From positions 2,852,001-2,916,000 of the forward strand of contig OZ234494.1 of NCBI GenBank assembly GCA_965153455.1: 64,000 nucleotides of DNA, read 5' to 3'. This document shows, one piece after another, positions 51,501-62,139 of this stretch. The DNA is from Sphagnum compactum (taxonomy: Eukaryota; Bryophyta; Sphagnopsida; Sphagnales). The notes under the pieces are model-generated. The model was given only the letters and a program-made list of their open reading frames with translations. It ran no database searches and was not told where the DNA came from. A program made the position numbers and the translations under genes. Each line of letters begins with the position of its first letter. Within the stretch, counting starts at the first letter, position 1.

Positions 51501-54379
51501 CAAGCCCAGGACCGCTTCAGCCAGGAGCTGGAGCTTGCCATAGCTGGCTGGAAACGTGCAATGAATGCAGAAGTGGCCAAAGCTAAAGAAGTTTGTGAGG
51601 GGCTTGAAGAAGAAAAGAGGAGGGTGTCTACTGCACTTGAACAAGCTTCCCTTGCATCATCCCTTGATCATACAATGATCAGACACCAAGTACAAAGAGA
51701 CATGGATTGCTACACCTCCAAGGTCAACTGCCGAGAACCAAAAGTAAAAAGCTTCCTGAAAGTGCACCACTTCCAACCACAAAATTGGGATGTGAAAATA
51801 GTGGGGTTTGCCTGTTGGGTTCAACTCTACAACCCTCCAAACAGATCCACTTCAACAACCCATTACAAAGCACCCACCTGAAATTCAAGTCCCTCCTCTA
51901 TTTCTTATATTTTGATGACAAATTCTTTGGGTGCAGACTGAGGCAGCTCTGAGCAATCTGTCACAAACTGTGAACCAAATCCAGGCATTCCATGACCAAT
52001 ACAATGAAGAGAAAAACCAGCATGCAATGCTGAAGCTGCAAGAGACACAAGAACAGGACAGGAACTGGAGAGCAGAGCTCCATGAACTCAATGAGGTAAA
52101 TATTATGTATTAAGTTGTACCATGGAGAAAAAATGATGCAGGCAGAAATTGGTCAGACATTCTGGCTCAAGATTCATGTTGAAAGGACACAATAACATTG
52201 TAGACATTGCTGGAATGGGATGAGGGAAAAAAAAAGGGCACTGACATGAACCAAAAAAAACCTCTTTCCAGATGGTGCTCATGTTAGAAAGAAGAGTCAA
52301 TGACTCAGAAGCTGAGCAATCAAACATTGAAGAGAAGATCAAGAACTTGGAAGGCATGCAAATCAACCTGGTTCATTCGTTCAAGGAGGTGCAGACCAGC
52401 ACCAGTGACCTTGAAAAGACTGCTGCTGTTCGTATTCCCAAATATGAAGCAGTGTCTAGTAGAGTGAATGAGCTTTCCTCCAAAGTGGAACAGATGGACA
52501 AAAGGTTTCAAGGAATCGGTTATGGTGAAACACTTATCCAACAAGTTGCAAGGGTTGCTGAGTCCAAGGTGTGCAGCAGTTCAAGCTTGAAGGAAATCAG
52601 TTCAAAAATTAAAGACCTCTGTGAGCGAGTCAATGATGTAGATCGCACCCATTGTGAGGTATAATCTTCACAACTTCACAACTTCAAATCTCCAAATACA
52701 GGCACTACAATGTTGCAAGTAAAGTACATGAGAACATGCATACTCTTTACTGAGAGTAAGCATGGCACTTGTAGGATCAAAACAGAGACTTAGAAACCAG
52801 ATGAAAAGCTAGCACCTTCACAGGTTTCACATCATGCCAGTGCACTTGCATCAAATTGATGTGAGCAAATCCCTGACAATGGCAGGCAGTTGAACTATTG
52901 GAGAATCGAGTGAATCAGCTGGAGAGCTCAGTTGGACATCCAGATGGGCTTTCACTAGAATTGGATTCCATGAAGAAATCTGATGGAGAACAGATAGCCA
53001 TTGATCAGAGCCAACAGTCAATGGGGAGCTTGAGACAAAGCATAGAAGCTTTGCAAAGGTGTTCAATGCCCTACATATCTAGCAAGATCCCTTTCCTGAA
53101 ACTCTCACAGTCATGAATACTGTTTGCTAGCCGAGGTTCTTTCACTCAGAAGAGTACCAAGATTTGCATCTGACACAAAGGACAAAGTGCTGACATCAAA
53201 TTTTCCAATAAAAAATTCATATCTTGCTTTGATTCCAGGAAGGTGGACATGATAACAGCCGACTGCAATGATCCACTAGGCAGAGATCAGGTAGTAAACT
53301 CCAGACTTGTTGGTCTCGAGAACCGTGTGGAGCATGTTGCATCTGCTACCTTCACTAATCTGCGGTGAGAATTTCCCACTTCTGCCAGAGTCAGGAGTCA
53401 ACCAACCTCAGATGTGTTCACATTGTACAGTATTTGAAGTATGACAAGAGTTTGACCTTAAAACAAGTGCTACATCTCCAGCCTATTCCATCTTCAGGTG
53501 CTGAGAAATAAATCTAGATAATGTCTGTGGGATCTGTACAGTTTACTGGATGGCAAAGTTGAGCACATAACTGTAGGAGTGCAATCAGCGCTTGAGGGAG
53601 CAGCAATGGCTGAGAGTAAGTGTGGTGCTCTTGGAGCTGAGCTTGTAAAAGTTTTCCGGATGCTGACATCCTGCAACCAATACAGTCCACTCCAGCAAAC
53701 CCATGACCAGCATTCTCTGCCAACAAAGTGTGGAAGGCGTGGACAAAGCCATTCACCCCCAGTGAGAGCCGGTGAGCACCACCGCTTGGATTCTCATAGC
53801 CAATCCCCTATATCAAGGAATGGTGGTTGCCCAACTTCTCCACCAAAAGCAAACAATCAAAGCCAAATTTCAATGATCCAGCCAAGACCTGGAAACATCT
53901 CCCCTAACCAAGCAGACCGGGCAATTAACAGGAAAGGACTAAGAGGGCCAGGAAGGGAGACAGTCTTTGTAAAAGGAACTCAATCATCTCAAGTGCGAAA
54001 GGTCACTCTGCAACGAGAGAAAGAAAAAGGAGAGGGACAATACTCATGTGCATCTGAAGAGGGAGGAAGCCCCACAAAAGAGAGGTGGTGTCACCTTCGA
54101 AATCCCTCAAGAGAGATTGACAGGGAGAAATCTGGGAAGGATTGTAAGTCTCAAGGTCAGGTCCTTAGCATAGTTGACAAGGGTAGGCCAGTGGGAGGAG
54201 GAGAGCCTGGCCTAGATGGGCACCTCAAGATTGAAAAGCGTCAAGAAGGCTCTGCCAAAAACTGTCAAAGAACTAACATCCGCCTTGAGGCTGGCCGGAT
54301 ACACGTGAATGTAAGTCATCGCTCTGCTGTTGCAAACCAGTCAGAGAAGAGGGGAGACTTGATTGCTGTTCAAACCTAG
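45512..54379 (+). CDS. Unrecognised large coiled-coil protein (2199 aa, 15 exons)
   Basis: All phases agree: 45512-46181, 46379-48579, 48732-49010, 49157-49423, 49534-49665, 49802-50098, 50214-50486, 50607-50786, 51006-51335, 51435-51722, 51937-52095, 52272-52658, 52886-53058, 53239-53364, 53542-54379. The first ~950 residues are Ser/Thr/Gly-rich and look disordered, with an 11-His run (46097-46129), a PPPPP stretch and the segment WEPEVMKDAHKEFEARK (~47773). Residues ~960-1950 are near-continuous coiled coil made of short exons that almost all begin and end in phase 0. The C-terminal ~250 residues are basic and disordered. No enzyme domain, signal peptide or membrane segment. A scaffold or cytoskeleton role would fit the architecture but is inference; I know no family for it. 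Intron 2 has a GC donor. The start is the first ATG of the open frame (context GGCATGG). Confidence 0.8.
48580..48731 (+). other. GC-AG intron (coiled-coil gene intron 2)
   Basis: Exon 2 ends ATCAGTGAG and the intron opens GCAAGT, the optimal GC-donor context. The acceptor is CACCTTGCAG before GGTGTGCAAC. The phase-0 join links the disordered N-terminal exon to the coiled-coil exons. Without splicing the frame stops four codons later. Confidence 0.8.
50607..51335 (+). repeat. Duplicated exon pair in the coiled-coil gene
   Basis: Exon 8 (50607-50786) and the second half of exon 9 (51006-51335) are homologous. Both contain AV.(M/V)V..EKD.A, then A.(D/E)AT..A.KA(E/G)E(I/M)LSE(M/V)L, then SF.TEMA.AR and end S(V/L)QLQ before a GT donor. 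This indicates a past tandem exon duplication that lengthened the stalk by about 55 residues. Confidence 0.85.
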
Positions 54380-55644
54380 GTGTTCCAGATGCACTTATGC
54401 AACAGCATCACAGAAAACCTGTGTGTACAAGGACAATCTGCATAACGCCAACACATACAGGGGCATGTCATGCAAGAACTTAATTGCAGTAACACCCACA
54501 TAAGAAGGTACACATTCACATCTCAACCTAACTTCCAGAATCCTTCTATTTTCAGAGAGATTTAACTCAATCTCTCACAAGAAGCCTGAGGAAAGCATAA
54601 AAAGAATCTCAAGCTTACAGAAGAAGAAGCCACATGAGGGAGAAAGGCAGATAAAGAGATTTGACCTGAGCTCTCAAATATTACTCTCACAGATGTGAGT
54701 TGAATCTGTGCAGCAGCAGAACTTCAGCACCTACAGCGAGTTAAGTGCATCTTTCCATAGAGACCGACCCAACAAGACATTTCTGTTGCTTTCTCTGGTA
54801 CAAATCCTTCAACCTTCCCTGACTTTCCATGAATTCAGGTTCCTGAGAGCCACTCAAAAGTGACAGTAATGGATGATGGAACATATGTCACACTATGCTA
54901 ACAGCAGAACGCTGATCTATGCAGGAACAGAGATGAAGCCTGGTTCAGCTCATGAGACTTTACAGATCCAAAACCATGAAGTAGTTGGAAAAACATGAGT
55001 GAAATCACCAACCATGGAACACTGCAACAAGACAACATGCTGCAGAAAAGCTATCTATCTGGTCAAGATGCAGGTGGTGGACTTTATGAAGTCACAAATA
55101 GTTTTGGGTAGCTCCATTTGGCTGCAATTCTTTGAAGAATCAGCTTGTATCAATAGTCCACACACATGACAAAAACAGTAGACTATGACAAAATTGCCGC
55201 ACTACTGTAGTAAATGTGAGAATGTGTCATTAGCACTATATTCTGGTGATATATACGGAGAACATCCTGTTTGTACAATAGTATTACTTTTAGCAGAGGT
55301 TTACCACACAATCAATCAATTCCAGCAGACATACAGCTGAAATAAATTGAACAAGTTTTGCATACTGTGCGTGACAAGACAAGAATATGAGCAATCATGA
55401 ACTCTCTCATATATTGAAAACCGTAACTTGCACTGATCACAATGGGAGCATTTCAAGGACATATTATGATAGTGGTTTTTGTCTCATAACCTCTTCATTC
55501 TACAAGCTGGTATTTCTAGACACTTTGAAGAAGCATGGAGCCTCGTCCACCCACATTGGGAATTACACAGAGAATAGTAGAGCACCGATTCTGGAAACCA
55601 AAAAAATTGATAAAGGGAAATCTGGAAGAACTTCACCATGGGGG
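54380..55644. other. Convergent intergenic region (3' UTRs)
   Basis: Lies between the stops of the plus-strand coiled-coil gene and the minus-strand BASS2 gene. No ORF of interest except the antisense shadow of BASS2 starting near 55387. It probably contains both 3' UTRs; no clear poly(A) signal was assigned. Confidence 0.5.
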
Positions 55645-56991
55645 CTACTCTTTGAAGTCATCCTTGTCATCAGCTGGAATGGGTCTGTTTCTCCAGAAGA
55701 CGGCCAAAGCACTGCCTCCAAGTGCCATGAAGACCACACTCACAGCTGAGGGGACAGCAACAAGAGGGTTGCTGAAATGCTTTTGAGCTAGAAGGAATCC
55801 GAGTGCTGAGCTCTGCATGCCACATTCAATCGAGATTGTCCGGGATGTCGATTCACCAAACCTAAAAAACTTGGAAAGGAAGTAACCAAGGAGGAAAGCG
55901 GCAGCATGCAGGATTGCTACAGGCACAATGAGCTGTGCTCCCTGTGCAACAAGTACCTCTGAAACTTGTCCAATTGGACTTGCACATAACAATGTTGTCA
56001 TGATCACTCCAACCAGCGGCGTGACAGTGATGATCTTTTCAACAATGCTGGGGAAGAGCTCATGTGCAAGCACTCCTACAATTGTGGGCATGAGAACCAC
56101 CTGAAATGTGCTGATGGCAAGCCCTACTGCATCTACTGGTACAAGCTGACCTGCGAGAAGCTTAGTGAGCAGTGGAGTCATGAAGATGGCACCGATGGTG
56201 GAAGCTGTTGTCATGAGAACCGAGAGAGCTACATTCCCTTTGGAGATGTAAGTGGCGACATTGGATGCTTGACCACCAGGACAACAGGAGACGAGTATGA
56301 GCCCCGTTGCTAAAGGCGCGGAGAGCTTCATAGAAAGCGCAATCAGAAACCCTAGCAGTGGTTTTATGAGATATTGTGCAAGGAATCCGACTCCCACAGT
56401 CCACGGATTCCTCATACATCTTCGAAAATCCTCGAAAGTGAGAGTAAGTCCCATGGAAAGCATCAAAAAGCCCAAGAATAACGTGAACAAATCCGTCTGC
56501 AACCATGTCACTGCCGAAGGCTTATAGATTCCGATCACCGTCCCCAATATAACCCACACAGGAAACATAGTGGTGAGCACATCTACCACTTTCTCAAACG
56601 TGCTCAACGTCTTCTTCGTCGTCTCCGGAACTTCACTGGAATCTCCCACTGTTGCGCTTATCTCCGCCCTGCACACCACGATATCCTCCGCCTTTCTTGC
56701 CATCCTTCCACCAGTTCCTATGTTCAATCTTCTTCCTGCTTTCTCCACAACCACCTTCCTATCACCACCTCTTCTTCCATCAGGAGAAAAAGAAGCAGCA
56801 GCAGCAGCTCTTCCGCTCATAATAGGGAGGAGTGGCTGAAATTTCAACGAACCAAAGCCCGTCGACCTGTTCGCTTGCTGCTGCAGTTGCTGTTGCGAGC
56901 GACTGCTAGCTGAGAATCGAGAAAATCGGATTCCATAACTGCTTCCCAAGCTGCATCCAGCTACTGCTCGAGCTGCAGCAATGCTTGCCAT
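55645..56991 (-). CDS. BASS2: Plastid sodium:pyruvate symporter BASS2
   Basis: Bile acid:sodium symporter family member of the chloroplast inner envelope. In plants BASS2 imports pyruvate with Na+, feeding plastidial isoprenoid and other pathways. One uninterrupted exon of 448 codons plus stop. The N-terminal ~140 residues are Ser/Arg/Ala/Gln-rich and transit-peptide-like; the remainder has about nine hydrophobic helices. Diagnostic blocks: [33 protein letters not shown] (sodium-site region), [48 protein letters not shown], and the terminus DDKDDFKE, all as in the Arabidopsis protein (about 409 aa). The start at 56991 (MASIAAARA) is preferred by similarity of the first residues; an in-frame ATG nine codons upstream (57018) is possible. 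The TATA-like site and ACGT boxes upstream support this orientation. Confidence 0.95.
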   Translation of the reverse strand: MASIAAARAVAGCSLGSSYGIRFSRFSASSRSQQQLQQQANRSTGFGSLKFQPLLPIMSGRAAAAASFSPDGRRGGDRKVVVEKAGRRLNIGTGGRMARKAEDIVVCRAEISATVGDSSEVPETTKKTLSTFEKVVDVLTTMFPVWVILGTVIGIYKPSAVTWLQTDLFTLFLGFLMLSMGLTLTFEDFRRCMRNPWTVGVGFLAQYLIKPLLGFLIALSMKLSAPLATGLILVSCCPGGQASNVATYISKGNVALSVLMTTASTIGAIFMTPLLTKLLAGQLVPVDAVGLAISTFQVVLMPTIVGVLAHELFPSIVEKIITVTPLVGVIMTTLLCASPIGQVSEVLVAQGAQLIVPVAILHAAAFLLGYFLSKFFRFGESTSRTISIECGMQSSALGFLLAQKHFSNPLVAVPSAVSVVFMALGGSALAVFWRNRPIPADDKDDFKE

Positions 56992-57186
56992 GATGGAACA
57001 AAGGTAGAGTAGCAGCAACCAAGCGAACAGGAAATCGCAACAATCTCTCCTCTCTGTAAGTTTAGCGATGGCGACAAGCTCCGAGAAACTGGCAACAAAA
57101 CCCTAAAACACACACAAAACCGTTGCAAGCAATTTCTGTCGAAAAAAGCGCATTCTCGAAAACACAGAGACACAGAGCGATCCTCC

Positions 57187-57330
57187 AAATCGTAGGGTGG
57201 AGAAAGCATTATAAATACATGATCCTACGTGTCCGAAAAATCGAACGGTAGAGAAAAATGCACCCACGTGAAATAATCCTACGTGGTCTGAGTAAATCGA
57301 ACGGGCAGGGGGAAAACAATATTGCACCTC
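57187..57330 (-). promoter_or_regulatory. BASS2 promoter: TATA box and repeated ACGT elements
   Basis: For the minus-strand gene: a TATA-type box at 57210-57217 (TATTTATA), about 220 bp above the start codon. Above it are an ABRE-type ACGTGTC core (57227-57233), a perfect G-box CACGTG (57265-57270) and ACGTGGT (57281-57287). A ~54-bp unit containing ATCCTACGTG, AATCGAACGG and GCACC is tandemly duplicated (from 57222 and from 57276), with a weaker third copy overlapping the TATA region. G-box/ABRE elements suggest light or ABA control; that is inference from motif identity. Confidence 0.6.
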
Positions 57331-57339
57331 GTAAAAATG

Positions 57340-57360
57340 TTTTTTTTTTTTTTTTTTTTT
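57340..57360. repeat. Poly(T) run
   Basis: 21 consecutive T, upstream of BASS2 (poly-A on the gene strand). Confidence 0.95.
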
Positions 57361-57737
57361 GGCTCAGTGGCCAACAACAGCGCCCACAAAATAGCTCCCC
57401 CCGCCCCCAAGTTCCAACATTGCAAAAAATTTGCAAAATAATCGCCATAATTCGATTTATTTATTTTATAAAACAAATTCCCAAAATGGCAAGATTTTTT
57501 TTATGCATGTTTTCACGTAGGTAGCAAATGTATTTAGCCTAAGGATGTTTGAATTTTCTCCTTTCATTTTTTTTCTAAATAGCCAAATTTGGCTAAATCA
57601 ACTTGTGGTTAATTGCAACCTCATCTACATCACAAAATTGGAAAAACAACTGCGGTTAGCATATGTACTACATAGTTATTTATTTATTTATTTGGGCTTC
57701 ACACAAATACATTTAAAATGCTGGTTTAATATTTGTA

Positions 57738-57778
<41 letters not shown>

Positions 57779-58447
57779 AATGTTGATTTCCTCTGGTTTG
57801 TCTTTTTATAAGCAGCCATAACTCGCCATATTTCAAGGAAAAAATCTTTTGAATCACCAGATTTCTACAATGAGAAGGTAGCCAAATTTTTTAAAAAAAG
57901 AATTCTTAAATGTTTTACTTTTGTATCTTATCTATAGCCAAATTTGGCTAAACCTTCTTATTGACGATTACTAGTATGGCTACATCAAAAAAATTGGGAA
58001 AATAAAAATAAAAACTTCTTGCAAATAGAATTAATAACAACAAAGATTTAAAATCTGGAGTCTCTTTGTGTCTTGAAAGTTGAAACCTGGAACACAAAGT
58101 TTCAAACCTATTGTAATTTTTACAATTACAAAAACTATATGTAACTAACATCATAGGCCATGATATATATATATCTCATAGGTCATATAAAATTTTCACT
58201 CCAACTATGTAGAATACTTGCATGTAGTCAGTCAGTCAGGCATGCATATAAAACAGAATGAACCTTCAATGGTTTTTTGGCTGTGCCACAAGTCAAGTGT
58301 TGCTTACAAAGAGCATCTCCGTCCGCAGGTGCTCAGCATGTCACTCTGGATACTAAAATTAAATGTCTAAGTTTAGCTGTTTTTTAAATTTTTGGCAACC
58401 CCACCAACAAAACTGTAACTGGAACTGCATATACACGGGGACTACAA
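57361..58447. other. AT-rich spacer
   Basis: No gene. Contains a compound (TA)n(GA)n microsatellite at 57738-57778 and, at about 58311, the sequence AGAGCATCTCC. The inverse of this sequence (GGAGATGCTCT) occurs at about 58790 inside the MITE that follows. Confidence 0.5.
57738..57778. repeat. Compound (TA)n(GA)n microsatellite
   Basis: About eight TA units running straight into about thirteen GA units. Confidence 0.95.
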
Positions 58448-58922
58448 ATAGCAAACCACCTGGACCAATCATTATGATCGACCAGTCAGAAATACTGAGC
58501 CGCAGTCAGGTCCAATTTATTACACTCCTTTTTTGGAGGTGCACAACTGTGTTGCCTTTTACGAACCACGGCAAGCTGCACGAATTTGGTGCGAAAAAAC
58601 CAATTTCCTGAGCTAACCGGCACATTCTCTTTTCCACATGGCACAACTTTGCTGCGCCTTCTACCAGCCACTGCAAACTGTACATTATGCCGAGCCAAAA
58701 CCAATTTCCTGACCCAAACCGCCATATATTTGACTTTTCTTCATCCAATTGTGCTTTGCAGGATCTCATCCTCAGCACAGGACATCTGGAGATGCTCTTA
58801 GAGCAAGTCCTTTCAAGCAAAGCCTGTGCAGCTGCTAGAGAAGAGTGTAATAAATGTGATCTGTCTATTGCTGCCTGTTTTTAATTGGCCAAACATCATG
58901 ATTGGTCCAGGTGGTTTGCTAT
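58448..58922. mobile_element. MITE-like element with 79-bp terminal inverted repeats
   Basis: Ends are ATAGCAAACCACCTGGACCA (58448) and its inverse at 58922. The arms (58448-58526 and 58844-58922) stay similar for about 79 bp, including TTTATTACACTC near the inner edge. The centre holds two direct repeats of 100 bp (58541-58640 and 58641-58740), each with GCACAACT and AACCAATTTCCTGA. About 475 bp, no coding capacity. No clear target-site duplication could be read, so the superfamily is unassigned. Confidence 0.75.
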
Positions 58923-60561
58923 TATGTTTTTGCAAGGTCAAGTAGTAAGCAAACACTGGTGGGGATCCTCTTAAGGCATCTGTTGTTGTTGGGAAGGTGG
59001 GTTTCATTTTGTCTTTAAATGTGGTGATTTTTTTAATGAATTTTTTCAAAAAGTTCCCTTGACCATGTTGCTTGGGAGTTTTTTAAAAAGCAAAGTGGCC
59101 ATGCCACCAAAAAAAATGTTTTGAAATGGCCAAGATTTTTGGAGGATTAGGGTAGATTTTTAGCTTTCTTCTTTTGAAATTGCCATATTTAGCTAAAAGG
59201 TTATAGTAATTAGTCAACATGTGATAGGATTCCTAGATTTTCTACTTCTCTATTTGTCTTGAAGCCAGATTTGGCTAAATTTTGCTGAAAATTCAAAAAA
59301 AATGCAAAAATTGGGTTTGGAAGGAAAAATCAGTAGAACCCTCAATGTGTTCACATTGATAAATTTTTAAAAAAATTAATTCTGAAAATCGTGCACATTT
59401 TGTTATTTGAAATTTGATATAGTTCATAATTCCAATTTGGTGATAATTAAATGCAAATTTTAGGTGTTTCAAAACAAACCTTAACAACAACGGGCTAATT
59501 TCATATGTATAAAAAAGAAAATCAAACTAAATAAAAGTTAAATATGTGTTCACACCTAGGCCCTCAATTTTTTTTGCACATTGCTGAATTTATAAATTTT
59601 TAATTTTGAAAATGTGAAAAATAAAAGAATGTGTTCACACTCGCACCATTGGCACATGCTACATTAATGCTACTACTAAGTTTGAAATATGAATGATGTA
59701 GTTCTAAATTTTAAACTAGAAGTCAAAACTTCAACTAGAAGGATATTTTGAGTGGCAAAAGATGTGGGGGTATGTGAATGGTGGAAGTTGAAAAGTAGCC
59801 AATCTTCTTGTTAATGCGTAATTAAAAATGTTTTCATCTTTTGAAAAGTGATTGAACCTTGTTGTCTATGGAGGGAGGTTAGGATTGAAAGGAGAGCCTT
59901 CCGTACCTTCATGCATTGTTGGCACAAAAATGTTAGCTTGTTTGTACACACAGATAATTTTTTTATTATCAACGGGATAAATTGATCTCATGGATGTCAA
60001 TCCTAACTCTTTCATTTGGGCTACCGCTAAAATTATGAAACATGGAGAAAAATTGCTTGACACAAAAAGTTTGTTCGAGTTGAACCAACAATGATGACCT
60101 CTATGAAGGCACAAACCCCTTCCTTAGAGAGGATGATGTCAACATGTTGTCTACATGTTAAGGTGTGGAAAAAGGAAAAATGTGCAATTATTCATATCCA
60201 AATAAGAATTTGCAAATAAAATTTTTGGCCTTTTAAAACAAGATTTCTAATGGAATATCAAGCTCTTCAATCATAATTGGTTTCACTCCTTTAAATGATG
60301 AATAAGAGGTCAAAATGTTTTGGTAGTTTGACTCTTAACCTTCCAAATGACCATAATTTTTGTTATAAATCACATTGTGGCCCCACTTTATTGTAATAAT
60401 CTTCAAAAAAAATCAAAGATTTTTAAGATATGTAATTTAGACAAGGTTTGATCCCCCAAACCTTGATCCAAATATTCAAAAAATCTTGGGATTTGTGACT
60501 TTTAAAATGGGAGTTGAACTCGGGAGTTTTAGGAGTGAATCCTTTGGACTCTTACACATTT
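58923..60561. other. AT-rich spacer
   Basis: No gene, RNA or transposon protein recognised. Longest ORFs are below 85 codons, with low-complexity or stop-dense flanks. Confidence 0.6.
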
Positions 60562-61219
60562 TTATTTCACACTAGTGGGTACCCGTGAGGGTCGGACACA
60601 ATCCGCCCGTGCCTGCCTTTTTTTTTTTCCTTCACTTGGATGGTCTTAAAACTCCCATATATTTTATATTATTTCCAAGAATTCAAGCAACAAAGTAACC
60701 CAATTGTATTGGGTAATTATCTTTATTCCTCCCATATATACTCAAACCATAGTTAAATGGGTTGCAAGAATTGATGGTGGGATACAAAAGAAGGTGAAAG
60801 AACCACAACCCAAACCCCCACTCTACCCTTCACCCCAAACCCATCCCCCAAAAAACTTAAAAATTTGAAGCCTAATACCCTCTTCTTCTTTTTTTCAACA
60901 AATTCTTGTGTTGTAGTGTCCACATCCACCATCATCTCTAATTTTAGAAGCCATGCAAGTCCTATTAGGAGCCGCGACTCTCTTCTTCTGTTGCTGCCGT
61001 GTTGCTGCATTTGGCTCTCAGGACCTGGCTCTCAGGACCTGGCTCTCAGGACCTCGATATTTGGCTCTCACGACTGACGGTCACAGACAGTCGTGATCGA
61101 TATTTGGCTCTCACGACTGACGGTCACAGACTGACGGTCACAGACTGACGGTCGCAGACTGACCGTCACAGACAGACAGACGCACGCACGCACGCAACAA
61201 GTGACTTTATATATAAGAT
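60562..61219 (+). mobile_element. Short non-autonomous Helitron-like element (copy B)
   Basis: Begins near ACTAGTGGGTACCCGTG (60571) and ends with CTTTATATATAAG (61205-61217), resembling the provisional 3' end of the large Helitron. No ORF of note. It contains the GACGGTCACAGACT repeat block at 61011-61196. Assignment to Helitrons rests only on these shared end motifs and on the plus orientation common to the copies. Confidence 0.45.
61011..61196. repeat. Short tandem repeats (GGCTCTCAGGACCT and GACTGACGGTCACA)
   Basis: Three units of GGCTCTCAGGACCT, then two of CGATATTTGGCTCTCACGAC, then four or five variants of ACTGACGGTCACAG, ending in GACA and GCAC tetramers. It is nested slippage-type expansion inside copy B. 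Confidence 0.9.
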
Positions 61220-61436
61220 GGGAATGTGTTTTCACTCTTTTGTATTCACTCCAAGTCTCATGAACCTTTTGTTCAACCCAATTTTCCTTATAAACATTTA
61301 GTTGAATCCTTCCTTTCATCCCAAAAAATAATAATTTATTGCCCTTATTGAAAAATGGTCATGTACCCACATTAGGGTCATGACACTGCATCACTTAAGT
61401 CCAAAATTAAACTTTCAAGAATCATCAATATGTTAC

Positions 61437-62139
61437 AATTATATATTACTAGTGGGTGCCCGTGACCTTTGGCCACTGTGAAGTCCCCCCAGATTGAGAA
61501 CATGATGAGAACAAAAGCATAAAAAATTTTCATCCTCAACTTACCCGTTGACCCCCCCCAAGAGTGAAGGCATTTCATCCATCCCCTTAATCGGGACGGA
61601 CAGTAGCTAAAAGAAAAAAAGTTTCCCCAAAATCCGTCCCGTCATCAAGCCGGACGGACATTTCATCCATCCCCTTAATTGGAACAGACAATAGCTAAAA
61701 GAAAAAAAAGGTAGTCTTGGTCAATACAAAAAAATAAAATAAAATTGATTCTGGGCTGTCCAAGGCCTAAATATTTTTTTTCTGGTCTTCCCCTAAATCC
61801 GTCTCGTCATCAAGCCGGACGGACATTTCATCCATCCCCTTAATCGGGACGGACAGTAGCTAAAAGAAAAAAAAGGTAGTCTTGGTCAATACAAAAAAAA
61901 AAGAAAGATTCTGGGCTCTCCAAGGCCTAATTTATTTTTTTTTGGTCTACCAAATCTTTTGCCTCAAAAAATCAAACTGCCCCTATTTCTTTTTTCTCTG
62001 GAGTCAGTTACATCTGGGGAAGTTACATCTGGGGAAGCTCCACAGGGAACAGGCAGTGACTGGAATCTTCGTAATGTTAAAACGTCGTAATGTCTTGTGA
62101 CACACAAACACCACTGTAGCTTTTATATATAGGATTAGG
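61437..62139 (+). mobile_element. Short non-autonomous Helitron-like element (copy C)
   Basis: Begins TTATATATTACTAGTGGGTG (about 61439) and ends CTTTTATATATAGGATTAG (62120-62138). The first ~45 bp match the inverted motif copy at 34115-34161. The interior is a 165-bp tandem duplication plus a 15-bp direct repeat (TTACATCTGGGGAAG, twice near 62010-62040). Non-coding. It lies 217 bp from copy B in the same orientation. Confidence 0.5.
61571..61950. repeat. 165-bp tandem repeat inside copy C
   Basis: Units at 61631-61795 and 61796-61950, plus a partial first unit from 61571. Each has CGTCATCAAGCCGGACGGAC, CATCCATCCCCTTAAT, AGCTAAAAGAAAAAAA and GGTAGTCTTGGTCAATAC. Confidence 0.9.

Noticed and set aside
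55387-55786. Plus-strand ORFs of 83-120 codons
   Set aside because: They overlap the BASS2 coding strand in antisense and lack any domain.
61011-61196. Repeat block as a CRISPR array
   Set aside because: Repeats are 14-20 bp, contiguous and degenerate with no spacers, in a plant genome.
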